Shown piece by piece: positions 1-8,593 of a DNA stretch of 8,593 nt. Position 1 is the first letter of the stretch. Each line of letters starts with the position of its first letter. The position numbers and the translations under genes were made by a program. Source of the stretch: Pseudomonadota bacterium (GTDB lineage: Bacteria; Pseudomonadota; Gammaproteobacteria; Burkholderiales; Ferrovaceae); assembly GCA_021794775.1 (NCBI GenBank), contig JAJYQG010000175.1, positions 1 to 8,593 of the forward strand, in the 5' to 3' direction. The notes beneath the pieces are model-generated. The model saw only the letters and a program-made list of their open reading frames with translations. It ran no database searches and was not told where the DNA came from.

Positions 1-119
1 AAATTCGAAGATGCTAAATTGGGCAACGGCTTGATCTGTTCGGCAGGTCAATTCGTGCCTGTCGGGTGAAACACGGAAGAATCGGTTTTGCAACTCAAGA
101 GACAAAAATGAATTTTTCA

Positions 120-138
120 GGGACGACCAAGTAGTCCC
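120..138. repeat. Small inverted repeat (hairpin)
   Basis: GGGAC at 120-124 pairs with GTCCC at 134-138. After one mismatch, AC pairs with GT around a CAA loop. On the minus strand it lies about 100 bases downstream of tRNA-Leu, but it is followed by TGAAAAATTC rather than a U-tract, so it is not a standard intrinsic terminator. Its role is unknown. Confidence 0.4.
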
Positions 139-149
139 GGATTGTGCGA

Positions 150-175
150 GATGGTTCTGGATGCTACTGGAAGAG
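150..175 (+). repeat. Imperfect direct repeat, copy 1
   Basis: This copy matches bases 212-237 at 21 of 26 positions, with an uninterrupted shared core TTCTGGATGC (155-164 against 217-226) and a second shared block starting TGGA. The offset between copies is 62 bases. It lies downstream of the tRNA-Leu gene and next to an A/T-only inverted repeat. No coding frame explains it. It could be an old duplication or the remnant of an integration site. Confidence 0.55.
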
Positions 176-177
176 AG

Positions 178-202
178 TTAAAATAAATCGTTTATTATTT
201 AA
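178..202. repeat. A/T-only inverted repeat between the two direct repeats
   Basis: AATAAA (182-187) pairs with TTTATT (191-196) across a TCG loop. The outer arms TTAA (178-181) and TTAA (199-202) pair after a two-base bulge. Only 2 of the 25 bases are G or C. It sits almost exactly between the direct-repeat copies. On the minus strand it is U-rich and could weakly promote release of the tRNA-Leu transcript, although an all-A/T stem makes a poor terminator. Confidence 0.45.
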
Positions 203-211
203 GGCGTTGCG

Positions 212-237
212 GATGTTTCTGGATGCCTTTGGAGGAG
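212..237 (+). repeat. Imperfect direct repeat, copy 2
   Basis: Partner of the copy at 150-175 (21 of 26 bases identical, shared core TTCTGGATGC at 217-226). It ends only four bases from the CCA end of the minus-strand tRNA-Leu gene, so it would be the first sequence transcribed past the mature tRNA 3' end. Confidence 0.55.
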
Positions 238-241
238 GGGG

Positions 242-328
242 TGGTGCCCGGGGCCGGACTCGAACCGGCACACTGTCGCCAGCGTCAGATTTTGAGTCTG
301 ATGCGTCTACCAATTTCGCCACCCGGGC
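242..328 (-). tRNA. tRNA-Leu, anticodon CAA (reads UUG), CCA encoded
   Basis: Read on the minus strand, the gene folds as a complete class II tRNA. The acceptor stem GCCCGGG/CCCGGGC has seven perfect pairs, followed by discriminator A and an encoded CCA. The D-arm contains AATTGGTAGA. The anticodon stem is TCAGA/TCTGA with loop CTCAAAA, placing anticodon CAA at 294-292. The long variable arm pairs CGCTG with CAGTG around a GCGA tetraloop, as expected for leucine. The T-arm is GCCGG-TTCGAGT-CCGGC. The body is 84 nt, or 87 nt with CCA. It is transcribed away from queA, and its promoter lies in the shared palindrome just upstream. No clear intrinsic terminator follows it. Confidence 0.97.
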
Positions 329-339
329 AGTAACCGTGC

Positions 340-345
340 ATTATA
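340..345 (-). promoter_or_regulatory. Predicted -10 element of the tRNA-Leu promoter
   Basis: The minus strand reads TATAAT at 345-340, a perfect sigma-70 consensus. Transcription would start near 333, leaving a leader of about five bases before the mature tRNA 5' end at 328. The bases after the -10 begin GCACGG; a G/C-rich discriminator is typical of stable-RNA promoters. The best -35 candidate at suitable spacing is weak (TGCATA, 16-bp spacer) and would lie inside the first codons of queA. Confidence 0.65.
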
Positions 346-347
346 AT
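342..347 (+). promoter_or_regulatory. Predicted -10 element of the queA promoter
   Basis: TATAAT is a perfect -10 consensus. No acceptable -35 is present at 16-18 bp upstream (the sequence there is CCACCC-like and lies inside the tRNA gene), and there is no TGn extension. The expected start site, about seven bases downstream, falls at 354-355, on the A of the preferred queA ATG, so the mRNA may be leaderless. An ATG at 346 would overlap the -10 itself. Confidence 0.55.
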
Positions 348-354
348 GCGTCTT

Positions 355-2494
<2,140 letters not shown>

Positions 2495-2499
2495 GGTCG

Positions 2500-2508
2500 T
2501 GCTAGAAT
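2500..2508 (+). promoter_or_regulatory. Predicted extended -10 promoter for yajC-secD-secF
   Basis: TGCTAGAAT combines a TGn extension with a five-of-six -10 match. No good -35 stands 16-18 bp upstream, which is tolerated by extended -10 promoters. The predicted start site is near 2514-2515, giving a leader of about 56 bases. It begins just after the tgt stop, so the secretion genes could be expressed both from queA-tgt read-through and from this site. The same nine bases occur before purB. Confidence 0.55.
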
Positions 2509-2520
2509 CCACGAGTTTAT

Positions 2521-2541
2521 CCGGCCCAACGTGTGGGTCGG
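2521..2541 (+). promoter_or_regulatory. Hairpin in the yajC leader
   Basis: CCGGCCCA (2521-2528) pairs with TGGGTCGG (2534-2541), giving eight pairs including one G-U, with loop ACGTG. It is followed by TCTGATACG, not a U-tract, so it is not an intrinsic terminator. With a start site near 2514 it would lie a few bases from the mRNA 5' end, where it could shield the transcript from decay. It leaves the ribosome-binding site at 2560-2565 free. Confidence 0.55.
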
Positions 2542-2559
2542 TCTGATACGCCAATGCTG

Positions 2560-2565
2560 AAGGAG
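2560..2565 (+). promoter_or_regulatory. Ribosome-binding site of yajC
   Basis: AAGGAG, a near-perfect Shine-Dalgarno sequence, stands five bases before GTG at 2571. It decides in favour of the GTG start; an upstream ATG at 2554 is out of frame. Confidence 0.8.
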
Positions 2566-2570
2566 TCGCT

Positions 2571-2852
2571 GTGGGTGCTACGCCAGATATGGGAATGAAC
2601 CTGTTTTTCATCGCGTTCATGTTCGTTGTGTTGTATTTCATGATGATCCGTCCGCAACTGAAGCGTCAAAAAGAACAGAAAGCCATGCTCGAATCCCTGT
2701 CGAAGGGCGACGAAGTGGTGGTCTCGGGGATATTGGGCAAGATCGTTGAGCTGGATACCAACTTCGTTCGTCTCGAAGTGGCAAAGGGGTTGGTGATTCA
2801 GGTGCAACGGGGCGCCGTCGGCAACCTGTTGCCCAAAGGCAGCATGAAGTGA
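2571..2852 (+). CDS. yajC: Sec translocase accessory subunit YajC
   Basis: YajC is a small single-pass inner-membrane protein that associates with SecD and SecF and supports SecYEG-dependent export; it is not essential in E. coli. The 93-residue product has one hydrophobic segment (about 9-26), then the positively charged family signature IRPQLKRQKEQK (26-37), the KGDEVVVSG block (45-53), and the ending LLPKGSMK that matches the E. coli protein closely. It is a little shorter than the E. coli form (110 residues), the difference being at the periplasmic N-terminus. The start is GTG, preceded by AAGGAG at ideal spacing. Nineteen bases separate it from secD, so the genes are almost certainly co-transcribed. 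Confidence 0.95.
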   Translation: MGATPDMGMNLFFIAFMFVVLYFMMIRPQLKRQKEQKAMLESLSKGDEVVVSGILGKIVELDTNFVRLEVAKGLVIQVQRGAVGNLLPKGSMK

Positions 2853-2871
2853 TTTTTGCGGTGGTCCGGTC

Positions 2872-4689
2872 ATGAATCGATTTCCCCTCTGGAAGAATTT
2901 GCTGATCCTGGCCGTTGTCGTTCTGGCGGCGCTCTATACCCTGCCAAACTTCTTCGGGCAGTCACCGGCAGTCCAAATTTCAGCGCTGGGTAGCAACCCC
3001 CTGGACGTAGGGGTTGAGCCGCAGATTGAAAAAGCCCTGGCTGCGGAGGGCTTGACACCGACGCGCAGCACCCTGGATGCCGCAGGGTTGCGTCTGCGTT
3101 TCGCCGACCCCGATTCTCAGCTCAAAGCGCGGGATGTCATCGACCATGTGCTCAATCCTCCGGGGGAGCCGCTGCACGATGTGGTGGCCCTCAATCTGGT
3201 GGCCAACTCGCCGGCCTGGTTGACGGACATTGGGGCGTTGCCCATGTACCTTGGGCTCGACCTGTCGGGCGGGGTGCATTTCCTGTTGCAGGTTGACCAG
3301 CAAGCGGCGATTGACAAGCGTTTGGACGGCGATGCTTCGGAGATTCGCGCCGAACTGCAGGAAAAGCAGATTTACTACGATGGGTTGAGTCGCACCGGCG
3401 ATCAGTTGCGCGTACGTTTCCACGATGCGGCAACTCAAGGGTCGGCCCAGCAGCTGCTGGAAGCTTCGCACCACGACATGACCCTCAAGGCTGAGGGTGC
3501 CGATCTGGTTCTCGGGCTCAAGCCGGAAACCGTGACCGCGATACAGGATCAGGCGGTCAAGCAGAACATCCTGGCGTTGCGCAACCGGGTCAATGAACTG
3601 GGTGCCAAGGAGCCCATCATTCAACAGCAGGGGCCCGATCGCATCATCGTCGAGCTGCCTGGCGTACAGGATACGGCAAAGGCCAAGGATATCATCGGAC
3701 GTACCGCCACCCTTGAAATTCATCTGGTGGACGAAGATCATTCCGGTCCTGCGTCGTTGACCGAACTTCCCCCACCCGGTGACATACTGGTGCAGGAACG
3801 TCAGGGAAGACCGGTTTTTGTCCATAAAACCGTAGTGCTGAGTGGTGACGTGATCACCGATGCCGGCGCCGGATTCGATTCTCAGACCAACCGTCCCACC
3901 GTCAACATCAGCATGGATGCCAAGGGGGCGCGGGTCATTCGTCAGGTTTCGCGCGAAAATCTCAAAAAGCGCATGGCCATCCTGCTGATCGAAAAGAATA
4001 AAACAGAGGCCATCAGCGTGGCCACCATCCAGGATGAATTGGGGGCCCGTTTCCAGATCACTGGCCTGCAAAGCCCCAAGGAAGCCAGCGATCTGGCGCT
4101 GCTGTTGCGCGCCGGGGCACTGGCGGCACCCATGGATTTTCTCGAAGAGCGTACGGTCGGACCAAGCCTGGGCGCTGAAAACATTGCCCGAGGATTCCAT
4201 TCGACCTGGATCGGTTTTGCCGCCATTACCCTGTTCATGACCGGTTATTACCTGCTGTTTGGTTTCGTGTCGGTGGTTGCCCTGGCGGTCAATGTGTTGA
4301 TGTTGGTCGGTCTTTTGTCGCTGATGCAGGCCACGCTGACTTTGCCCGGTATGGCGGGGATTGCCCTCACAGTGGGGCTGGCGCTCGACGCCAACGTGTT
4401 GATCAACGAGCGCATTCGTGAGGAGCTGCGCAACGGCAACTCGCCAGGGGCAGCGATCCATGCCGGTTATGATCGGGCGTTTGGCACCATCCTTGACTCC
4501 AACGTCACCACGGGCATCGCCGGTCTGGCTTTGTTCGCTTTCGGCTCAGGTCCCGTCAAAGGCTTTGCGGTGGTGCTGGTGCTGGGTATTCTGACTTCCA
4601 TGTTCAGCGCGGTGCTGGTATCGCGCGCGCTGGTCAATCTCATCTACGGGCGTCGCCGCAAGATCGAACGCCTTTCCATTGGAATGTAG
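2872..4689 (+). CDS. secD: Protein translocase subunit SecD
   Basis: SecD is an RND-superfamily inner-membrane protein that pairs with SecF and uses the proton-motive force to pull preproteins out of SecYEG on the periplasmic side. The 605-residue product, against 615 in E. coli, begins MNRFPLWKNL with a first membrane segment at about 8-26. A large periplasmic domain follows (about 30-440), containing GLDLSGGVHFLLQVD (128-142) and the repeat-like P1 elements through ALRNRVNELG (235-244) and RIIVELPG (257-264). The C-terminal five-segment bundle (about 443-590) carries GLALDANVLINERIREE (502-518); D506 corresponds to the conserved membrane aspartate D519 of E. coli implicated in proton transfer. 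GGTGG at 2860-2864 is a moderate ribosome-binding site. Three bases separate it from secF. Confidence 0.98.
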   Translation: MNRFPLWKNLLILAVVVLAALYTLPNFFGQSPAVQISALGSNPLDVGVEPQIEKALAAEGLTPTRSTLDAAGLRLRFADPDSQLKARDVIDHVLNPPGEPLHDVVALNLVANSPAWLTDIGALPMYLGLDLSGGVHFLLQVDQQAAIDKRLDGDASEIRAELQEKQIYYDGLSRTGDQLRVRFHDAATQGSAQQLLEASHHDMTLKAEGADLVLGLKPETVTAIQDQAVKQNILALRNRVNELGAKEPIIQQQGPDRIIVELPGVQDTAKAKDIIGRTATLEIHLVDEDHSGPASLTELPPPGDILVQERQGRPVFVHKTVVLSGDVITDAGAGFDSQTNRPTVNISMDAKGARVIRQVSRENLKKRMAILLIEKNKTEAISVATIQDELGARFQITGLQSPKEASDLALLLRAGALAAPMDFLEERTVGPSLGAENIARGFHSTWIGFAAITLFMTGYYLLFGFVSVVALAVNVLMLVGLLSLMQATLTLPGMAGIALTVGLALDANVLINERIREELRNGNSPGAAIHAGYDRAFGTILDSNVTTGIAGLALFAFGSGPVKGFAVVLVLGILTSMFSAVLVSRALVNLIYGRRRKIERLSIGM

Positions 4690-4692
4690 ATC

Positions 4693-5628
4693 ATGGAATT
4701 TTTCCGCATGAAACGCGACATCCCCTTCATGAGCTGGGGGAAATACACCACCTCGGTGTCGTTGCTGACCTTTTTGCTGGCGCTGTTCTTCCTTTATTCC
4801 AAGGGGCTGAATTTCTCGGTGGACTTCACTGGGGGTACGGTGATGGAAGTGAACACGGCACGGCAAGCCGATCTGGGCGTCATGCGCCAGACCCTGGAAA
4901 GATTGGGGTTGAGGGACGCCAATGTGCAGAACTTTGGCAGTTCCCACGATGTGCTCATTCGTCTTCCATTGCGTCACGGGGTGGCGACGGCAACCTTGTC
5001 CGAGCAGGTGCGTGCGGCATTGGCCCAGAACGACCCTTCGCTGAAGGTACGCCGTGTTGAGTTTGTCGGTCCCCAGGTTGGCGACGAACTGGTCAAGGAT
5101 GGTTCGGCTGCCCTGCTTTTTGTCTCGCTCGGAATCGTCATTTATCTGTCGCTGCGTTTCCGCTGGCGTCCTGCTGTGGCGACCATCCTGGCCAACCTTC
5201 ACGATGTGGTGATCATTCTTGGTTTCTTCGCTTTCTTCCAGTGGGAGTTTTCGTTGCCGGTGTTGGCGGCGGTATTGGCCATTCTGGGGTATTCGGTGAA
5301 TGAGTCGGTGGTGGTGTTCGATCGCGTGCGCGAGAATTTTCGCAAAATGCGCGGAGCTTCCGTTCCCCAGGTGATCGACAATGCCATCACGCGCACCATG
5401 AGTCGAACCATCATCACCCACGGTTGCACCCAGCTGATGGTGACGTCGATGTTGTTTTTTGGTGGCGAAGCCCTGCATTATTTCGCGCTCGCCTTGACCA
5501 TCGGGATTCTGTTCGGCATTTATTCCTCGGTACTGGTGGCCAGTCCGATTGCCATGGCCCTGGGAATGACCCGAGCCGATTTTCTGGTCAGCGACAAGAA
5601 AGCCAGCAGCATTCCGGACGCACCCTAA
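4693..5628 (+). CDS. secF: Protein translocase subunit SecF
   Basis: SecF is the smaller partner of SecD in the proton-driven SecDF complex. The 311-residue protein has a first membrane segment at about 20-36, then the family signature FSVDFTGGTVMEV (41-53), a short periplasmic P4-like domain, and five further membrane segments from about 137 onward. SVNESVVVFDRVRENFRK (201-218) is the SecF counterpart of the SecD DANVLINERI motif; many homologues, including E. coli, have SxND where this one has SVNE. It starts three bases after the secD stop with only a weak GGAA upstream, suggesting coupled translation. An alternative in-frame ATG at 4708 exists, but the upstream one follows the usual close secD-secF junction. 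The product should be made in step with SecD. Confidence 0.98.
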   Translation: MEFFRMKRDIPFMSWGKYTTSVSLLTFLLALFFLYSKGLNFSVDFTGGTVMEVNTARQADLGVMRQTLERLGLRDANVQNFGSSHDVLIRLPLRHGVATATLSEQVRAALAQNDPSLKVRRVEFVGPQVGDELVKDGSAALLFVSLGIVIYLSLRFRWRPAVATILANLHDVVIILGFFAFFQWEFSLPVLAAVLAILGYSVNESVVVFDRVRENFRKMRGASVPQVIDNAITRTMSRTIITHGCTQLMVTSMLFFGGEALHYFALALTIGILFGIYSSVLVASPIAMALGMTRADFLVSDKKASSIPDAP

Positions 5629-5631
5629 TCC

Positions 5632-6271
5632 GTGGAATTCATTAATTTTTTGTCCCATCTTGATCAGAATCTGGTGTCGTTGAGCCAGCATTATGGCTAT
5701 GCGGCAGATTTGATTCTGTTTCTGATCATTTTTGGTGAGACCGGGTTGGTGATTGCCCCTTTGCTGCCGGGCGATACCTTGCTGTTCGTTGCAGGGGCCG
5801 TTGCTTCGGGGCAGGTGCTGCACCCAGGCCCTTTCAATCTGCCTTTGTTGTTCGTGGTGCTTTCAGCGGGGGCTTTTCTCGGCAATCAGCTCAATTTTCA
5901 GATTGGACGCTGGATCGGCCCCAAGGTGTTCCATTGGGAGCGTTCGGCGCTCTTCAACCCGCGTCATCTGGTCGAGGCCCATGCGTTTTACGAACGCCAT
6001 GGCGGCAAAACCATCGTGCTGGCGCGCTTTGTGCCCATCGTGCGCACTTACGCTCCGTTCGTTGCCGGGGTGGGGGACATGGCCCACGGGCGCTTTGCCC
6101 TGTTCAATGCCATCGGAGCCTTGGCTTGGGTCGGTTCACTGCTGCTGGCCGGTCGTTTGTTCGGCAACATCCCCTTTGTCAAAGGACATTTGACGTTCAT
6201 GATCCTCGGCATCGTGGCCCTGACCCTGGTGCCGGTCATGCTGGCGACACTGCGCCACTCCCTGCGGCGCA

Positions 6272-6276
<5 letters not shown>
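5632..6276 (+). CDS. dedA: DedA-family membrane protein
   Basis: DedA-family (SNARE-associated/VTT domain) proteins are polytopic inner-membrane proteins; members have been linked to proton-motive-force homeostasis and to recycling of undecaprenyl phosphate or other lipids. The 214-residue protein closely follows E. coli DedA: LFLIIFGETGLVIAPLLPGDTLLFVAGA (29-56), GNQLNFQIGRWIG (84-96), FYERHGGKTIVLARFVPIVRTYAPFVAGVG (119-148). The charged residues reported as important in the family are present: E36, D48, R132 and R138. Hydrophobic segments lie at about 24-42, 48-62, 68-88, 155-175 and 186-205. The GTG start is three bases after the secF stop, with no visible Shine-Dalgarno sequence, so translation probably depends on ribosomes finishing secF. 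The exact substrate cannot be told from sequence; the symbol denotes family resemblance. Confidence 0.93.
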
Positions 6277-7669
<1,393 letters not shown>

Positions 7670-7692
7670 TCACAACAGGAAGGAAAGAGCGC

Positions 7693-7701
7693 ATTCTAGC
7701 A
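7693..7701 (-). promoter_or_regulatory. Predicted extended -10 promoter of purB
   Basis: The minus strand reads TGCTAGAAT, the same nonamer as at 2500-2508. The expected start site near 7686 gives a leader of about 23 bases, pyrimidine-rich and without a clear Shine-Dalgarno sequence. The -35 position (about 7716-7721, reading TATTTC) is poor, consistent with an extended -10 promoter. Confidence 0.55.
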
Positions 7702-7726
7702 GATCGATGAGGCGGGAAATATGACC

Positions 7727-7732
7727 TATAAT
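7727..7732 (+). promoter_or_regulatory. Predicted -10 element of the glutathione S-transferase gene
   Basis: TATAAT is a perfect match to the -10 consensus. A weak -35 candidate TCGATG (three of six) lies at 7704-7709 with a 17-bp spacer. The start site would be near 7739, giving a leader of about 26 bases before the ATG at 7765. The divergent purB promoter's -35 zone falls inside this spacer, so the two promoters are interleaved. Confidence 0.55.
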
Positions 7733-7751
7733 CAGCTTTTGCCAAGACGAT

Positions 7752-7755
7752 GAGG
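7752..7755 (+). promoter_or_regulatory. Ribosome-binding site of the glutathione S-transferase gene
   Basis: GAGG stands nine bases before ATG at 7765. An in-frame ATG at 7750 lies just before this element and would add MRSDI to the protein, but it has no Shine-Dalgarno of its own, and family members begin MKLxGSxTSPFVRK, so 7765 is preferred. Confidence 0.6.
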
Positions 7756-7764
7756 TCAGACATC

Positions 7765-8379
7765 ATGAAGCTTCTGGGTTCGGTGACCAGCCCCTTTGTG
7801 CGTAAGGTGCGGGTGGTTCTGCTGGAAAAACATATCGATTTCGAATTTGTGACCGATGCCATGGTGGGGGCGGCGCCCGTGATCGAACGTCATAACCCGC
7901 TGGCCAAGATTCCGGCGCTGGTTCTGGACGATGGATTGACCCTTTTCGACTCCCAGGTCATCACCGAATATTTGGATGCCATCAGCCCGGTTGGGCATCT
8001 GATTCCCGCCACGCCACGGGAGCGCGCGGTGGTGAAACGCTGGGAAGCCATGGCAGATGGCATTCTCGATGCCGGGGTGGCCATTGTTCTGGAAAAGCGT
8101 CGCCCCGTCGGCGAACGAAGTCCCGCCTGGATGGAAAAACAGAAGGGCAAGATGGAGCGCGGTTTGGCGCTCATGGCCCAGGAGCTGGGGGGGCATGCCT
8201 GGTGTACGGGTGACAGTCTGAGCCTCTCCGATCTGGCCACGGGAGCCTTGCTGTTCTGGCTGGATTTCCGGTTCCCCGAACTAACCTGGCGCATAACCTA
8301 CCCCAATCTGGTTCAACTCGCGGACAAACTGGGGCAGAGAAAGTCGTTCCGCGAGACGATGCCGCCCGCCAATCCGTAG
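7765..8379 (+). CDS. Glutathione S-transferase family protein, YibF-like
   Basis: The predicted product is a 204-residue soluble protein of the glutathione S-transferase superfamily, closest to E. coli YibF in my recall (MKLVGSYTSPFVRK against MKLLGSVTSPFVRK here). The thioredoxin-like N-terminal domain (about 1-76) has S9 at the catalytic position in TSPFVRK, the cis-proline P50 in AKIPALV, and the glutathione-binding D62-S63 in LFDSQVITEYLD. The helical C-terminal domain (about 86-200) contains EAMADGILDAG (94-104) and an N-capping box at S153-D156 (SLSLSDLA). It has its own promoter-like sequence and sits between purB and mnmA in the opposite orientation to both, ending nine bases from the mnmA stop. 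The physiological substrate is unknown; detoxification or disulfide chemistry are family possibilities only. Confidence 0.92.
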   Translation: MKLLGSVTSPFVRKVRVVLLEKHIDFEFVTDAMVGAAPVIERHNPLAKIPALVLDDGLTLFDSQVITEYLDAISPVGHLIPATPRERAVVKRWEAMADGILDAGVAIVLEKRRPVGERSPAWMEKQKGKMERGLALMAQELGGHAWCTGDSLSLSDLATGALLFWLDFRFPELTWRITYPNLVQLADKLGQRKSFRETMPPANP

Positions 8380-8388
8380 CCGTTCGGA

Positions 8389-8593
8389 TCAGGCGGTGAT
8401 GATGCCGCCGCCGAGGCAGACTTCGTCCCGGTACAGCACCGCCGATTGGCCAGGGGTGACGGCCCACTGGGATTCGTCGAATCTCAGTTCCAGATGGTCC
8501 TCACGGGGCCAGGATAGGGTGCAACGCGCATCCTCCTGGCGGTAACGGTTTTTTGCCTGAGCGCTTGTGTCGTTCAGGAGTCGGCGGCCACCG
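8389..8593 (-). CDS. mnmA: tRNA-specific 2-thiouridylase MnmA, C-terminal part (cut by window edge)
   Basis: MnmA uses ATP and relayed sulfur to form 2-thiouridine at wobble position 34 of tRNA-Lys, -Glu and -Gln. Only the last 67 codons lie in the window. They read [16 protein letters not shown], then [30 protein letters not shown] before TGA (8391-8389). This matches the end of E. coli MnmA (AKVRYRQTDIPCTV, then [21 protein letters not shown]) and belongs to the C-terminal beta-barrel that contacts tRNA. The protein ends soon after GGGII, without E. coli's short extra tail. The ATP-binding P-loop and the catalytic cysteines lie outside the window, so intactness cannot be judged. E. coli places mnmA upstream of purB on the same strand, as here, with hflD between. 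Confidence 0.95.
   Translation of the reverse strand, partial: GGRRLLNDTSAQAKNRYRQEDARCTLSWPREDHLELRFDESQWAVTPGQSAVLYRDEVCLGGGIITA

Larger units (their letters stand above)
1..241. other. Unassigned region downstream of tRNA-Leu, no convincing gene
   Basis: I recognise no gene here. Plus frame 1 is open from the left edge to a TGA at 67-69 (22 codons, ending GQFVPVG) and could be the tail of a gene cut by the window edge. The minus strand also has a frame open from 177 to the left edge (59 codons), but it has no ATG or GTG and no ribosome-binding site, only CTG/TTG codons. The two frames cannot both be real and neither resembles a family I know. The stretch is locally A/T-rich compared with the genes to the right. 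It contains a small hairpin and a direct repeat flanking an A/T inverted repeat, listed separately. It lies 3' of a tRNA gene, a common position for integration scars, but I see no copy of the tRNA 3' end and no integrase. Confidence 0.5.
338..349. repeat. Perfect 12-bp palindrome containing symmetric -10 element
   Basis: GCATTATAATGC is identical to its own reverse complement. The central ATTATAAT reads TATAAT on each strand, offset by two bases (342-347 plus, 345-340 minus). It sits in the short space between the 5' end of tRNA-Leu and the queA start. It is best read as a bidirectional promoter core; an operator for a dimeric regulator is the alternative. Confidence 0.8.

Noticed and set aside
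120..138. Hairpin downstream of tRNA-Leu as its terminator
   Set aside because: The stem is short and interrupted, lies about 100 bases past the tRNA, and on the minus strand is followed by A-rich, not U-rich, sequence.
346..354. ATG at 346 as the queA start
   Set aside because: It overlaps the perfect -10 hexamer, lacks a ribosome-binding site, and gives a longer N-terminus than usual before DFDYELP. It remains possible if transcription begins further upstream.
2521..2541. Hairpin after tgt as an intrinsic terminator
   Set aside because: No U-tract follows the stem, and it lies downstream of the predicted yajC promoter, so a leader hairpin fits better.
2495..2570. Regulatory leader peptide of the SecM or VemP type before yajC-secDF
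   Set aside because: The gap is only 76 bases, much of it taken by the promoter and hairpin, and has no open frame with a signal segment.
2980..4461. 493-codon minus-strand open frame opposite secD
   Set aside because: It lies wholly inside a fully conserved secD, has no ribosome-binding site or family motifs, and its low-complexity product rich in Q, H and R is what antisense of G/C-rich third-position coding gives.
4546..5823. 425-codon minus-strand open frame spanning the ends of secD, all of secF and part of dedA
   Set aside because: Crossing three well-supported genes on the other strand, with a product very rich in H, Q and G and no recognisable domain, marks it as a shadow frame despite its length.

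Overview
The window reads as a stretch of ordinary chromosome from a Gram-negative proteobacterium, most likely a betaproteobacterium. Three things suggest this: the gene order queA-tgt-yajC-secD-secF followed by a dedA-family gene; protein sequences that track their Escherichia coli homologues nearly residue for residue at active sites; and the 'SVNES' variant in the SecF transmembrane region, which I associate with betaproteobacteria from memory. The genus cannot be fixed from the sequence alone.

Layout: bases 1-241 hold no convincing gene. They contain an imperfect direct repeat that brackets an A/T-only inverted repeat, lying just 3' of a tRNA-Leu(CAA) gene on the minus strand (242-328). 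A 12-bp palindrome containing a perfect TATAAT on both strands separates this tRNA gene from the divergent plus-strand cluster. That cluster is queA (355-1395), tgt (1385-2494), yajC (2571-2852), secD (2872-4689), secF (4693-5628) and a dedA-family gene (5632-6276). It meets purB (minus, 6293-7663) tail to tail. A divergent promoter region then leads to a plus-strand glutathione S-transferase gene of the YibF type (7765-8379). This converges, with 9 bases between stop codons, on the 3' end of mnmA (minus, 8389 to the right edge).

Functionally, queA and tgt carry out two steps of queuosine formation at the wobble base of tRNAs. YajC, SecD and SecF form the accessory complex that uses the proton-motive force to help SecYEG export proteins. 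The DedA-family protein is a small polytopic membrane protein thought to handle lipid carriers. PurB acts twice in purine synthesis, and MnmA thiolates wobble uridines.

I found no phage, transposon, CRISPR array or defence system, and no undescribed multi-gene system. The unusual signals are regulatory: a symmetric -10 element serving tRNA-Leu and queA back to back, with geometry that predicts a leaderless queA mRNA; a stable hairpin at the predicted 5' end of the yajC-secDF transcript; and the repeat module downstream of the tRNA.
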